Assembly: GCA_028874915.1 (NCBI GenBank)
Contig: JAPPHA010000116.1
Coordinates: 1 to 64,000, forward strand
Direction: 5' to 3'
Source of the DNA: Paracoccaceae bacterium
Lineage (GTDB): Bacteria; Pseudomonadota; Alphaproteobacteria; Rhodobacterales; Rhodobacteraceae
DNA: 64,000 bases
The notes beneath the pieces are model-generated. The model ran no database searches and was not told the origin of the DNA. It was given only the letters and a program-made list of their open reading frames with translations. The position numbers and the translations under genes are program-made. Position 1 is the first letter of the stretch. Every line of letters begins with the position of its first letter. Below, one piece after another: positions 55,259-63,952 of the stretch.

Positions 55259-56175
55259 CGTTCGCACTCCCGCAACAATGCATTCATGCAGGTCCGCTTC
55301 ACCGTCGCGGATTGAGGATTGGCCGCGACCTTTGCATTGCACGCGTCGCCTGCGGTCTGGAAATCCACGACTGTTCGGCCACGCTCGGGGCCGGAGAGCA
55401 CGACGTCGACGCGCGCATCGTTGATGCTGAAATATTCCGGCCGGGCCAGAACGGCGACCGCGACCGGATCGTAGATTGCCATTGATTGGTGCCCGTGCTC
55501 GAGAGCGATGTCGAGATATCCGCCTGCCAGATCTCCGAGCAAGGCGGCATTCCTGCCGCGCTTGCGAAAGAGAGCCTGCAGGTCTGATGCGTCGAATCGC
55601 ACTTTGCGGCATGTGTCGAGTTCGACCATCGTGATCGGAACGCGCCGCGCGAGAAGCGCCGCGAGCGCCTCTGGATCGGCGTAGGCATTGAATTCCGCTG
55701 CAGGCGTATGGTTGCCTGAACTGATTCCGCCGCCCATCCAGACGACACGCTCGATCCGGTCGATCAGGTCGGGTCTCGCGATCGCCAAGGCAGCAACGTT
55801 GGTGAGCGGCCCGAACGCCAGCAGCCGTCTCCGCGAGCCCGCCTGAAACCACGCAGCCATCGCTTCGAATGCACTTGTCGGGCCGTCTTTGCCAGTTGTC
55901 TCTGGAAGCCGCAGTCCCCGGCTTCGCATTCCGCTCTCCCCGAGGATGCGCTCTGCCGTTTCCGCGGTTCCGAGCAGCGCGGTCGCTGCACCTTTGAAAA
56001 CCGGAAAACTCCAGTCGAAAACCGTTGCTGCTGCGGTCGCGTTCTTGGCAACACGCAGCATTGACGAGTTTCCAAAGACCAGGGACAAACCATCGATTTC
56101 CAGTCCGAGCGCGCGTGCCACCAGGACGGCCCAGAGGTCGTCGAACCCGGCGTCACTGTCGACCCAGACGTTCAC
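55255..56175 (-). CDS. Inosine/uridine-preferring nucleoside hydrolase family protein (first copy)
   Basis: 306 residues. The N-terminal Ca2+/ribose-binding motif reads VWVDSDAGFDDLWAV, whereas the family consensus is D-T-D-P-G-x-D-D: the Asp residues are kept, but Thr-Pro are replaced by Ser-Ala. Other landmarks: LLAFGPLTNVAALA (about residue 117), VVWMGGGIS, AAEFNAYADPEA, and a final Asp in IYDPVAVAVL. It cleaves the N-glycosidic bond of nucleosides to base and ribose. The start is GTG/ATG-like at 56175, with the stop overlapping ade. A good partner: it would release adenine for the deaminase. Confidence 0.87.
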   Translation of the reverse strand: MNVWVDSDAGFDDLWAVLVARALGLEIDGLSLVFGNSSMLRVAKNATAAATVFDWSFPVFKGAATALLGTAETAERILGESGMRSRGLRLPETTGKDGPTSAFEAMAAWFQAGSRRRLLAFGPLTNVAALAIARPDLIDRIERVVWMGGGISSGNHTPAAEFNAYADPEALAALLARRVPITMVELDTCRKVRFDASDLQALFRKRGRNAALLGDLAGGYLDIALEHGHQSMAIYDPVAVAVLARPEYFSINDARVDVVLSGPERGRTVVDFQTAGDACNAKVAANPQSATVKRTCMNALLRECER

Positions 56176-56645
56176 CAGGCGTTGTCCGGCGACGGTTGGG
56201 GATTCCCGAGGAACGGTTCGAACGCGACCGCTCCTCCGATCGGATACGTTGACAGCGAGGATGCCGCCGAGTGGGTGTTTCGGAAGGTCGCACAGATTTT
56301 CTCAGTTCGACAGCATCGACACGGTGATCGGCTGATGCAATCCTTTCCCAACGGCCCGCAACGCACCGGGGCTTGAAATGACCGGCTTGTCGATGATCGG
56401 ATCCGCCGCGTTCGCCTCGATCCCCTTTTCGTTCTCCATCGCGCCTTGCGCGGCGGCAATTCCATGCATCCTCTCCCGCCACTTCCGGTCATGTGTGCGT
56501 CGCCTCACGTCGGCGCCTGGCATTGTCGGCCGTCATCCGCGGGGGCGGTTCGGAAAATCCGAATTCCTCCCTACTCGGGTTCCCTCATTTCATTTTCGAT
56601 GTCCGTCCATGCTCCTGTGCAACTCCGTGTGCAGCGAATCAGGGA
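56176..56645. other. Gap between the two nucleoside hydrolase genes, with a possible fragment
   Basis: 470 bases. On the minus strand 56302-56523 a 73-codon frame contains HGIAAAQGAMENEKGIEAN followed by ADPIIDKPVISSPGAL, which looks protein-like (balanced composition, few rare residues) but matches nothing I recognise. It may be a small gene of the operon or the end of a lost one. The rest is empty. Confidence 0.4.
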
Positions 56646-57587
56646 TCAGAGGCGAGCGATCCTCTCAGCGAGCAACCGGAAGTAACCCTCCGCGTCGATC
56701 TCTCGCATAAAGGTGGCATTCGGCTGACGATCGGTTCGCCTCCACCAGTCTGCCACCGTCATTCCGCGGGTCAATTCCGAACCAGTTTCGACTTCCAGAT
56801 TGACGAAGCGCCCGGCAAAAAGGTCCGGTTCGAGTAGGTAGGCGATGACGCAGGGGTCGTGGAGTGGAACGCCAATTCCACCGTAGCGCTCCGGGTCCTG
56901 CCGATCCCGAAAGGCCGTGAGTTGTGAAATGGCAGCGCCAGCCGGATTGCCGGCCGCCTGGAACGCACTTACCCGTTCCGGTGTCGCCAGGGCCCGGTGC
57001 GTGACATCAAGCGGCATCGATGTGATCTTCGCGCCGCAGGCGAAAACATCTGCGGCGGCATCGGGATCGACATAGATGTTGAATTCGGCGACGGGCGTCA
57101 CGTTGCCAAGTTCGAAATAGGCCCCACCCATGAACACGATCTCCGCAATTCGGGACGCGATATCGGGTGCGCGACCGAGTGCGGTCGCGATGTTGGTCAG
57201 CGGGCCAAGCGCCGCGAGCGTCACGGACCCGGACGGTTCGGTTCGCAGAATTTCGATGATGACATCGACGGCGTGTTCCGGTTGCAGTGGCATCGTCGGC
57301 GGCGGAAGATCCGGTCCGTCCAGTCCGGTCTCGCCGTGGACGTGACGGGCCTCCATGAGCGGCCGCCGCGTCGGACGGTCGCAACCGGCAAAGACCCGCA
57401 TGTCCCTCCGACCGGCAAGTTCGCAGATCGCCCGGGCATTTCGTTCCGTATGGTGGAGCCCGACATTTCCGGCGACTGCCGTAATGGCAAGAACATCGAG
57501 TTCAGGACTTGCGAACGCTGCGAGAATCGCGACGGCGTCGTCTTGGCCTGGGTCCGTGTCGATGATGATCTTTCGGGCACCGGGCAT
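56646..57587 (-). CDS. Inosine/uridine-preferring nucleoside hydrolase family protein (second copy)
   Basis: 313 residues. Canonical family motif IIIDTDPGQDDAVAIL at the N-terminus (about residues 7-22), LAALGPLTNIATALG (about residue 121), VFMGGAYFELGNVTPVAEFNIYVDPDAA (landmark AEFNIYVDPDA), and a final Asp in HDPCVIAYLL. It hydrolyses ribonucleosides. It is clearly more conserved than the first copy, and the two are too different to be a recent duplication; they may serve different substrates. Same strand as the ade operon, 470 bases upstream of it. Confidence 0.92.
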   Translation of the reverse strand: MPGARKIIIDTDPGQDDAVAILAAFASPELDVLAITAVAGNVGLHHTERNARAICELAGRRDMRVFAGCDRPTRRPLMEARHVHGETGLDGPDLPPPTMPLQPEHAVDVIIEILRTEPSGSVTLAALGPLTNIATALGRAPDIASRIAEIVFMGGAYFELGNVTPVAEFNIYVDPDAAADVFACGAKITSMPLDVTHRALATPERVSAFQAAGNPAGAAISQLTAFRDRQDPERYGGIGVPLHDPCVIAYLLEPDLFAGRFVNLEVETGSELTRGMTVADWWRRTDRQPNATFMREIDAEGYFRLLAERIARL

Positions 57588-58119
57588 GTTTCGCTCCTGA
57601 ACAACTGGCGCACATCCCGCCTCTGCATGGGTCGGGCAGAATTTGCGCCATCGTGCCAGAAAACGTTAACTGTGCAAGAGACGCGTCGTACGTAGATCCG
57701 CTGGCATGGCTCTCGCCCACGACAATCCTGCCAGCGTCGGATCGTGTCCATCGCCTTCCTGCCTCTGAACTCTCGCGGAGAACCAAACGGTCGGCGAGTT
57801 CCTGGGCCATGCCAAAGTGTAGCCACTCTTGCGTTGAACGCAGAGCCGCCGGAATTCGAGCCAGACTGCGGGAATTCACGTCCTGGGGCGCATCAGCGGC
57901 CCCTGTCGAAAAAAAGTGAGTCCTGAACAATGGTCATCACTGCCCGTCAACCCACTCCCCAATCGACACTGGTTCCGTTTCGACTCCCTGACAGCGAATC
58001 CCGTACAAACGGGCCACCAATACGACGGTACCTGGCCCAATATGCCACACTTGACCGTCTGAAGTCCTGCTTGCACCACCTCGGGCGTTCGCTCTTTCGC
58101 TTACGGTCCGCACAGAAAA
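57588..58119. other. Intergenic region, no clear gene
   Basis: 532 bases between the second nucleoside hydrolase start and the end of the aldolase/SDR gene (both minus strand). A minus-strand frame (57502-57930) includes LARIPAALRSTQEWLHFG and MAQELADRLVLRESSEAG, which read like protein, but the frame runs into the next gene in the wrong phase and has no start signal. No terminator was recognised. Confidence 0.45.
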
Positions 58120-60168
58120 TCATCGCACCATTGCCGCGACATTGCCGCCATCGACCGTGAGGATCGCACCCGTCGTCTTTGTTGCCTTTGCGAGGTGCAG
58201 GAAGGCTTCTGCAACATCTCTTGCGGTGACTTCTCGCCTCAGGATGTTGCCGCGCATGTATTCTTCCGGCGTGACACCACGTGCGTTGGACCTCTGGGCA
58301 ACCAGTTCATCCGTCAGGAGATTGGTGCGGATCCGGTCGGCATTGATCGCGTTGGCGGTTATGCCCGAGGGGCCGTGCTCGATCGCATACTGACGAACAA
58401 GTGCCATCAGTGCGGCCTTCGATGTGCCGTAGGGTCCGAAATCGGGACCCGGGTTCAGAGCCTGTTTTGAAACGTTGAAGACGATTGCGCCACCCGTTCC
58501 CTGCGCTTCCATGACCCGGACGCACGCACGCGCCATCAGGTGGTGCGACCAGAAATTCAGATCGAAAGCCTTGCGGAAATGGGCGTCATCCACACTCTTG
58601 AGCGCGCCCTGAAACGCCGCGCCCGCGTTGGAAATCAGGATATCAATGCCGCCAAACCGTTCGGCCACCTGCCGGACCGCATCCTCTATCGAACGGGGGG
58701 CCGTCACGTCGCAGACGACCGCCATGGCGTCAGCCTCCGTTGCCGCCAAGTTGGCGCGCCCGGCATCGATATCGAAGATTGCAACCTCGGCCCCTTCGGA
58801 CCTCAGCAGCTTCGCCGTCTCGAGGCCGAGACCGCTTGCACCGCCGGTTACTATGGCGATCTGCCGGTTCAGAGGTTTTTCGACGGACTTTGCCAGCTTC
58901 GCTTGTTCGAGCGACCAGTATTCGATGTCAAAGAGGTCTTCTTCGGACAGGGAAACGAAAGTCCCGATCCCCTCGGCCCTGCTGATGACATCCACCGTGG
59001 TTTCGGCAATATCGGCACAAACCGACGCATCTTTCGCCGCCTTGCCGACACCGAACAGTCCCAATCCCGGCACGTAGACGACGCGCGGCACGGGGTCGAG
59101 TTGCGAGAGCCCACCACCCACCCGTGCGTTGTTGCGTTCGAAATAGTCGACGTAATCGTCGATATAGTTCTTGACACTGGTAGAGAGTGCCGTGGCGAAT
59201 GCCTCGAGCCTGCCGCTCGCAGGCGCCGGTGCCACCAGACCGAAACGCTTGATCCGGATGGAGTGATCCGGCGTGGCATTGCCGCGAGTTGCATAGTCGC
59301 TCGCGTCCGCGCCATCGACAAATGCACGGATCTGTTCCGAACTGCGAAAATCCAGGATCCAGCGATTGGGCCGTCCTTCCACTTCGCCGGAACTAGCCAG
59401 GGCTCCCCGAATGACAGGCGCGATCTCGCTCACCTCGGGTGCCTTTGCCGGAAGCCTGGCCGGGACGAACGGCCGAGCGGTGCCGACGTCCAGCCGTTTT
59501 TCGGCAGCATCGCACATGCGGATCATGTCGTCATAGGACTGGCGGGGGTCATCGTGAAACGTGAAGATCCCGTGGCACATCAGGATGAGGTGTTTCGCCC
59601 CCGGTGATTCATCCAGTTTCTCCCGGACTTTCTGGGCCAGGATGAATCCCGGCATGACATAGGGGACAATCGTCGTCTCCGGAAACAGATCGCGGATAAT
59701 GTCTTCGCCGTCGGGTTGGTTGGTCAGCGAGACGATGGCGTTCGAGTGGGTGTGATCCACATGTTTGTGCGGAATGATGGCGTGTAGAACCGCCTCGATC
59801 GAGGGATTCGGGGCATGAGGATCGAGAAGCAGGCGTCGCTGTGCCGCAACCAGGTCTTCATCGCTCAGCGCCGGAATGCGCGCCAGCGCCGCCAATGGAA
59901 CCAGCTCAACCGCTGGAAGGCCGGCGGGCTCGATCGTTCCCATGTCCCAGCCGGAGCCTTTGACACAGAGCACCTCGTGTTCGACGCCGAGCGCATCGGC
60001 AATTTGCGTCTTCACCGAGGTATTGCCGCCGCCATGCAGAACGAGACGGGGTTCCTGTCCGAGAAGGCGCGTCGTATAGGTCCGGATTGCAAGATCTTCG
60101 TTGACGCCCTTATCGGCGTAGTCAGAGATCATTTCACGCAGATCCGAGTCATTCCAGCAAGACTGCAT
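58120..60168 (-). CDS. Bifunctional aldolase / short-chain dehydrogenase (RhaD-SDR fusion type)
   Basis: 682 residues from ATG 60168, where GGAGGGG lies directly upstream; a TTG at 60180 is less likely. The N-terminal part (about 1-400) is a class II aldolase with LVLHGGGNTSVK (about residue 46) and zinc His pair in HKHVDHTHSNAIV (about residue 140). The C-terminal SDR domain begins at RQIAIVTGGASGLGLETAKLL (about residue 435; landmark TGGASGLG) and has NVSKQALN and YGTSKAALMAL. This fusion is known as rhamnulose-1-phosphate aldolase/alcohol dehydrogenase: the aldolase product (lactaldehyde or acetaldehyde) is handled by the dehydrogenase. Actual sugar unknown. Last gene of the ABC-aldolase operon. 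Confidence 0.9.
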   Translation of the reverse strand: MQSCWNDSDLREMISDYADKGVNEDLAIRTYTTRLLGQEPRLVLHGGGNTSVKTQIADALGVEHEVLCVKGSGWDMGTIEPAGLPAVELVPLAALARIPALSDEDLVAAQRRLLLDPHAPNPSIEAVLHAIIPHKHVDHTHSNAIVSLTNQPDGEDIIRDLFPETTIVPYVMPGFILAQKVREKLDESPGAKHLILMCHGIFTFHDDPRQSYDDMIRMCDAAEKRLDVGTARPFVPARLPAKAPEVSEIAPVIRGALASSGEVEGRPNRWILDFRSSEQIRAFVDGADASDYATRGNATPDHSIRIKRFGLVAPAPASGRLEAFATALSTSVKNYIDDYVDYFERNNARVGGGLSQLDPVPRVVYVPGLGLFGVGKAAKDASVCADIAETTVDVISRAEGIGTFVSLSEEDLFDIEYWSLEQAKLAKSVEKPLNRQIAIVTGGASGLGLETAKLLRSEGAEVAIFDIDAGRANLAATEADAMAVVCDVTAPRSIEDAVRQVAERFGGIDILISNAGAAFQGALKSVDDAHFRKAFDLNFWSHHLMARACVRVMEAQGTGGAIVFNVSKQALNPGPDFGPYGTSKAALMALVRQYAIEHGPSGITANAINADRIRTNLLTDELVAQRSNARGVTPEEYMRGNILRREVTARDVAEAFLHLAKATKTTGAILTVDGGNVAAMVR

Positions 60169-60198
60169 ATTCCCCTCCAACGCCTACCGTGTCGGTTC

Positions 60199-60873
60199 TC
60201 ATGCCCGTTCGAGCGCGTGTCGTTCATCCTCATGCGTACCGTATCTCGGCGTTTCGGGCTTTTCGCGCCGAAGCGCAAGCATGAGCGTGTCGCGAACGAA
60301 GGCGACCTGCGCCGTCTCCTCGATGATTTCGGCAAGGTACTGCGCGGCCATGAGGGTCTTGCCGGCCCCGATCGTGCCATGGTTGGCAAGTACTGCGGCC
60401 TTGATCGCCGGATCGTCGAAAACCGGCCCGATCTGTGCCGCGGTCTGCGGCCCGCCGTTCTCAGGCAACGGAATCAGGGGCATGCGCCCGATTTTCTCGA
60501 TCGTCTGCACCGTAAGGCAAGGTATTTCCTGGCCCGTGCTTGCATATCCGGTTGCCCATGGGCTGTGGCAATGGACGACGGCATTTATGTCTTCCCGGCG
60601 TCTGTAGATGTCGAGATGGAATTCCAAGTCCTTTGACGGTTTCAGATCCGGTTCGGAGGGCAGAATCGTGCCGTCGAGCATCACGACCTGCAGGTTCTCG
60701 CGCGTGCATTCGTTGAATCCAATGCCTGATGTCTTGATGACGATGGCATTCCGTTCGGCAAGCCGTACGGAGAGGTTGCCGCCTGCATTTGTTTGCAGGC
60801 GCAAGTCAAAGCACCGTTTCGCGATGGCGATAAGGGCATCTTTCTTGATGATGATGTCAGACGGGTCCAGCAT
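60199..60873 (-). CDS. Class II aldolase/adducin family protein
   Basis: 224 residues, length of L-fuculose-phosphate-type aldolases. Substrate-binding TNAGGNLSVRL (about residue 29), KTSGIGFNE, and zinc-binding His pair in AVVHCHSPWAT (about residue 99), with the third His in LANHGTIGAGKTL (about residue 164). It cleaves a phosphorylated (or free) ketose/aldonate by retro-aldol reaction. It lies 30 bases upstream of the fused aldolase/SDR, so the operon holds two aldolases of the same superfamily. Confidence 0.9.
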   Translation of the reverse strand: MLDPSDIIIKKDALIAIAKRCFDLRLQTNAGGNLSVRLAERNAIVIKTSGIGFNECTRENLQVVMLDGTILPSEPDLKPSKDLEFHLDIYRRREDINAVVHCHSPWATGYASTGQEIPCLTVQTIEKIGRMPLIPLPENGGPQTAAQIGPVFDDPAIKAAVLANHGTIGAGKTLMAAQYLAEIIEETAQVAFVRDTLMLALRREKPETPRYGTHEDERHALERA

Positions 60874-60903
60874 GCTACGCCTTCAGTGGTGGGGGTTCGA
60901 GAT

Positions 60904-61965
60904 TTAACGCGCACGTCGCGCCATTGGCTCCGCGCCGATGAGATGTGGTATTGGCCTGAACTCGTGGTGGCGGGCTCGTGCGACAAGAATTTCGCGGCGC
61001 ATGTCGGGCAGTGCGTCATCTTCGACTTCGCAGCCCGGGCAATTCTGACTCGGCAACCTGCAGATTGGCACGACCACATGAACCGGCGCACGGGTTTCGT
61101 TCGAGTGGCCAGCAAGAATCTCGCACGTCTTCGCTGATTGTTCGGGCGCGGCCTTCACGTGAATAATGTATGTCGAGTATTGGCCATTCGTTCGTGCGCT
61201 GCGGGCCTGCGCCAGGGACTTGGGAGGTCCGCGCCCGGAAACGTTCGGACCACCGGGAAGAACAGTCTGCGGCGGTTCGGCAGCAATCGTGAACTTGTTC
61301 TTCGTCGGGACAAGATCACCGGCAAGGTCCGGCCGGTTCAATTCATGGCAGGACTGGCCGAACACGGCCGTCAAGACACCTTTTTCCGCGCGTCGCGCAA
61401 GGCCCGCCCCGCCAAACCCATTGGAACGAAAGATCACACATTTTATGCCCGTGTCGTTTGGACTGGCCTGGATTGCAATCGCCGCGCCGCCGGTCACGCC
61501 GAGTGCCGTCAGACCGATCGCGGGTCTTGTCGGATGCGGCTCTGACATACGCTGATTGCATGTCCTGGCAATCGTCGTCGCTGCCGACACGAGGACCTGC
61601 CGCAACAATTCGTTCAGACCGGGAACATCCACAGGTGTGGGAACAAAGATAAGAATATTGTATGCCAGAGCCAGGCACGGATTGGACAAAAGGGGCGCAA
61701 TCAGGACCTTTGGATGCAACGTCGGCCGCGCACCGAAAATCCGCATCACGACTTCGCCACCGGTCCCGCAGTCGAATCCGATCACGACATTGACCTCACC
61801 CGCTCTCTTGCCGGTGAGCGTTTGGCCAACACTTACGGCATCCGCGGTCATGTGACGGTTCCTTTCGGTACAACCGACGGCGAATGCCCCTGTTTGCCGG
61901 GAAATGTCGACAAGAAATATGATCACGCCGAACCGCTCCGGCGTGACCTGCGGGAAGCAGGCCAT
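60904..61965 (-). CDS. Tm-1-like/UPF0261 family protein with missing or degraded N-terminus
   Basis: 353 residues from ATG 61965 (start uncertain). Recognisable from VVIGFDCGTGGEVVMRIF through PKVLIAPLLSNP, VDVPGLNELLRQVLVSAA, then PAIGLTALGVTGGA, CVIFRSNGFGGAGLARRAEKG, VLPGGPNVSGRGPP and APVHVVVPICRL. These follow the Tm-1-like ATP-binding family (about 400 residues) from about residue 90 to the end. The first domain, with its usual VLLLGTADTKGEE start, is absent: the about 55 residues before FDCGTGG show no match, and the open frame above 61965 only runs antiphase through the permease gene. Function of the family in sugar operons is not settled. It may be a pseudogene; the remaining frame is intact. 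Confidence 0.6.
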   Translation of the reverse strand: MACFPQVTPERFGVIIFLVDISRQTGAFAVGCTERNRHMTADAVSVGQTLTGKRAGEVNVVIGFDCGTGGEVVMRIFGARPTLHPKVLIAPLLSNPCLALAYNILIFVPTPVDVPGLNELLRQVLVSAATTIARTCNQRMSEPHPTRPAIGLTALGVTGGAAIAIQASPNDTGIKCVIFRSNGFGGAGLARRAEKGVLTAVFGQSCHELNRPDLAGDLVPTKNKFTIAAEPPQTVLPGGPNVSGRGPPKSLAQARSARTNGQYSTYIIHVKAAPEQSAKTCEILAGHSNETRAPVHVVVPICRLPSQNCPGCEVEDDALPDMRREILVARARHHEFRPIPHLIGAEPMARRAR

Positions 61966-62015
61966 CGCTTTTTCGGATTCCGTGAAACGATCAGTGTGGC
62001 CGTAGACGGCATCAA

Positions 62016-62957
62016 CTAACCTTTGACCGCGCCGGCGGTCATGCCGGTGATGATCTGACGTGACGCAAACAGGGTAAACAGGATGGGCGGCAAGGCCAGC
62101 AACATTCCGGTGGCCATGATCATGCCCCACTCGATATTGAATTCGCTGGTATTGTTCACGATCAGGATCGGAACGGTCTTGGTGTCCCGGTCGGCCAGTG
62201 CCGAGGCCAGGAGATACTCGTTCCATGCAATGCGGAAAGTGAAGATTGCAGCGGCGGCCAGCCCCGGTTTGATCAACGGCAGAACAATTCGATAGAACAC
62301 TTGAAATGGACCCGCTCCGTCGATCCGCGCGGCCTCTTCCAGCGAACGCGGAACCTGTACGATAAAGCTCTGCAGAATCCAGATCACGAAGGGCAGGTTC
62401 ATGGCCACGTAGATCAGGATGATTCCCGAATGGGTTCCGGCAAGACAGACATCGCCACGTCCGCCAAAGACGTCGCGGACCCAGGCACCGACGAGCGTTT
62501 GCTTGTCTATGCAAAAAACGTTGTTCCAGAGGCCGAACACTGGAACCAGCAAGACTGCCGGCGGGACCATGCGCACGGCCAGCGTGGCGAGCGAGACGGC
62601 GTCACGCCCCACGAACCGGAAGCGGACAAGCGCATAGGCCGCCATGCAACCAATATAGAGCGTCAGTGCAGTGGAGATCAGTGCAATGATGATCGAATTG
62701 ATAAAGGCCCCGCCGAAACGGATTGAACAGAAGTCCAGATGATCGGGTTCATACCAGAGAATGTCGCAAAGGGCAGTTTCGTAGTTTTGGATCGTGGGTA
62801 TGAAGAACAGAGCGCTGGTTCCGGAAATTATGTCGATGTCAATCTTGAATGAATTCGAGAACATCAGGAACACGGGCCCCACCGACATGAAGGCCAGCGT
62901 CACAAGCAGGGCATAGAACGCAGGGTGCTGACGATCACCATGTTGCCTTTCAGCCAT
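62016..62957 (-). CDS. Carbohydrate ABC transporter permease (MalG type)
   Basis: 313 residues, six TM segments. AAGGATAAG precedes the ATG at 62957. The EAA loop contacting the ATPase is visible as EEAARIDGAGPFQVFYRIVLPLIKPG (landmark EEAARIDGAG, about residue 222). The C-terminus TGMTAGAVKG is typical of MalG-type permeases. An insert of about 30 residues containing two Cys pairs (EPDHLDFCSIRFGG and CIDKQTLVGAWVRDVFGG regions) sits in periplasmic loops. It forms the membrane channel with the MalF-type partner encoded 5 bases upstream. Confidence 0.92.
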   Translation of the reverse strand: MAERQHGDRQHPAFYALLVTLAFMSVGPVFLMFSNSFKIDIDIISGTSALFFIPTIQNYETALCDILWYEPDHLDFCSIRFGGAFINSIIIALISTALTLYIGCMAAYALVRFRFVGRDAVSLATLAVRMVPPAVLLVPVFGLWNNVFCIDKQTLVGAWVRDVFGGRGDVCLAGTHSGIILIYVAMNLPFVIWILQSFIVQVPRSLEEAARIDGAGPFQVFYRIVLPLIKPGLAAAAIFTFRIAWNEYLLASALADRDTKTVPILIVNNTSEFNIEWGMIMATGMLLALPPILFTLFASRQIITGMTAGAVKG

Positions 62958-62962
62958 CTTGC

Positions 62963-63922
62963 TTATCCTTCCTTTTCAGCACGGCGCCCTTCGCGTTCCG
63001 CGCGCGCCTCTTGCCATCGCGTAAAGGCAAGCATTCCCAGCGTCAGAAACAGCAGCAGCAGCAGCAGATAATTCGACATCGCCGCTGCCTCGCCCAGTTC
63101 CCGGAACTCCTGGGCTGTCCGTGAAATCCGTAGCGCCAGGATCTCGGTGGCGAGCCCGGGTCCGCCTTCCGTCATGACCAGAATTACTTCGAGCACCTTG
63201 AAGGCGTCGATCAGGCGCAGCAACATGGTCACAATCAGCACCGGCATCATTAGCGGAAGCTTTATGTACACGATGAGTTGCCAGCTTGACGCCCCGTCAA
63301 TTCGAGCTGCCTCGAGCGCAGACCGCGGCAATGACTGAAGGGCGGCGAGCGCAAGGATGAATATGAAGGGGGTCCATTGCCAGATGTCCGCGACTATGAC
63401 GGACAACAGGGCGTGTCTTCCCAACCAGTCGACGCCGTCCAGTCCGAAGGTTGAGAGCCACCGGTTGAAGGTACCATCCGTGGGATGATACACGAAACGC
63501 CACATCAGCCCGACAACCACGGGCGCGATCATCATTGGCAAGATGAAGAGCGTCCTCAGAAAGGACATGCCTCGCATGTTGCGGTCAAGCATTAATGCCA
63601 GACCCACGCCAATAATCATCTCGAAGAATACCACAGAGATGGCGAATCTCAGTGTAACGGAAACGCTCTCCCAGAACGTGGCATCGAACCAAAGCTTGGT
63701 GTAATTGCCAAACCCGATGAACTCGCTTTCCGACAGGGTTTGGCTTGGATCCCAAGCCCGGAAACTCCCATAAACCATATACAACAGAGGAAAGAACAGT
63801 GCGATTGCCATGATGATCGCCGCTGGCGCCAGAAACTGGTACGAAGTCGAAATGCTGAGCTGGAAGCGTTTCACGGAAATACGGACTGCCAAGGGAAACC
63901 TGTATCGGAGAGCGTGGCCCAC
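62963..63922 (-). CDS. Carbohydrate ABC transporter permease (MalF/UgpA type)
   Basis: Up to 319 residues; GTG 63922 is the first possible start, but it lies inside a hairpin (63912-63941). GTG 63874 (VKRFQLSISTS) or TTG 63892 would give the usual short cytosolic start before TM1 (YQFLAPAAIIMAIALFFPLLY). EAA loop: LEAARIDGASSWQLIVYIKLPLMMP (landmark EAARIDGASSW). Six TM segments in all, C-terminus charged (EGRRAEKEG). Partner of the MalG-type permease. The ATPase gene is not in this window. Confidence 0.9.
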   Translation of the reverse strand: MGHALRYRFPLAVRISVKRFQLSISTSYQFLAPAAIIMAIALFFPLLYMVYGSFRAWDPSQTLSESEFIGFGNYTKLWFDATFWESVSVTLRFAISVVFFEMIIGVGLALMLDRNMRGMSFLRTLFILPMMIAPVVVGLMWRFVYHPTDGTFNRWLSTFGLDGVDWLGRHALLSVIVADIWQWTPFIFILALAALQSLPRSALEAARIDGASSWQLIVYIKLPLMMPVLIVTMLLRLIDAFKVLEVILVMTEGGPGLATEILALRISRTAQEFRELGEAAAMSNYLLLLLLFLTLGMLAFTRWQEARAEREGRRAEKEG

Positions 63923-63941
63923 GAGTTGCCGCGGGCCACGC
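63912..63941 (-). promoter_or_regulatory. Hairpin between the ABC binding-protein gene and its permease genes
   Basis: Inverted repeat GCGTGGCCC (63912-63920) and GGGCCACGC (63933-63941), 9 base pairs with a 12-base loop, just after the stop of the binding-protein gene on the minus strand. No T-run follows. Third case in this window of a hairpin at the binding-protein/permease boundary. Confidence 0.6.
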
Positions 63942-63952
63942 AGAGGTCTAGG

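Noticed and set aside
62016..62514. Upstream half of the 536-codon minus-strand frame that ends at 60904
   Set aside because: Above 61965 it runs out of phase through the MalG-type permease gene and has no Tm-1-like similarity, so only the lower part is kept as a feature.
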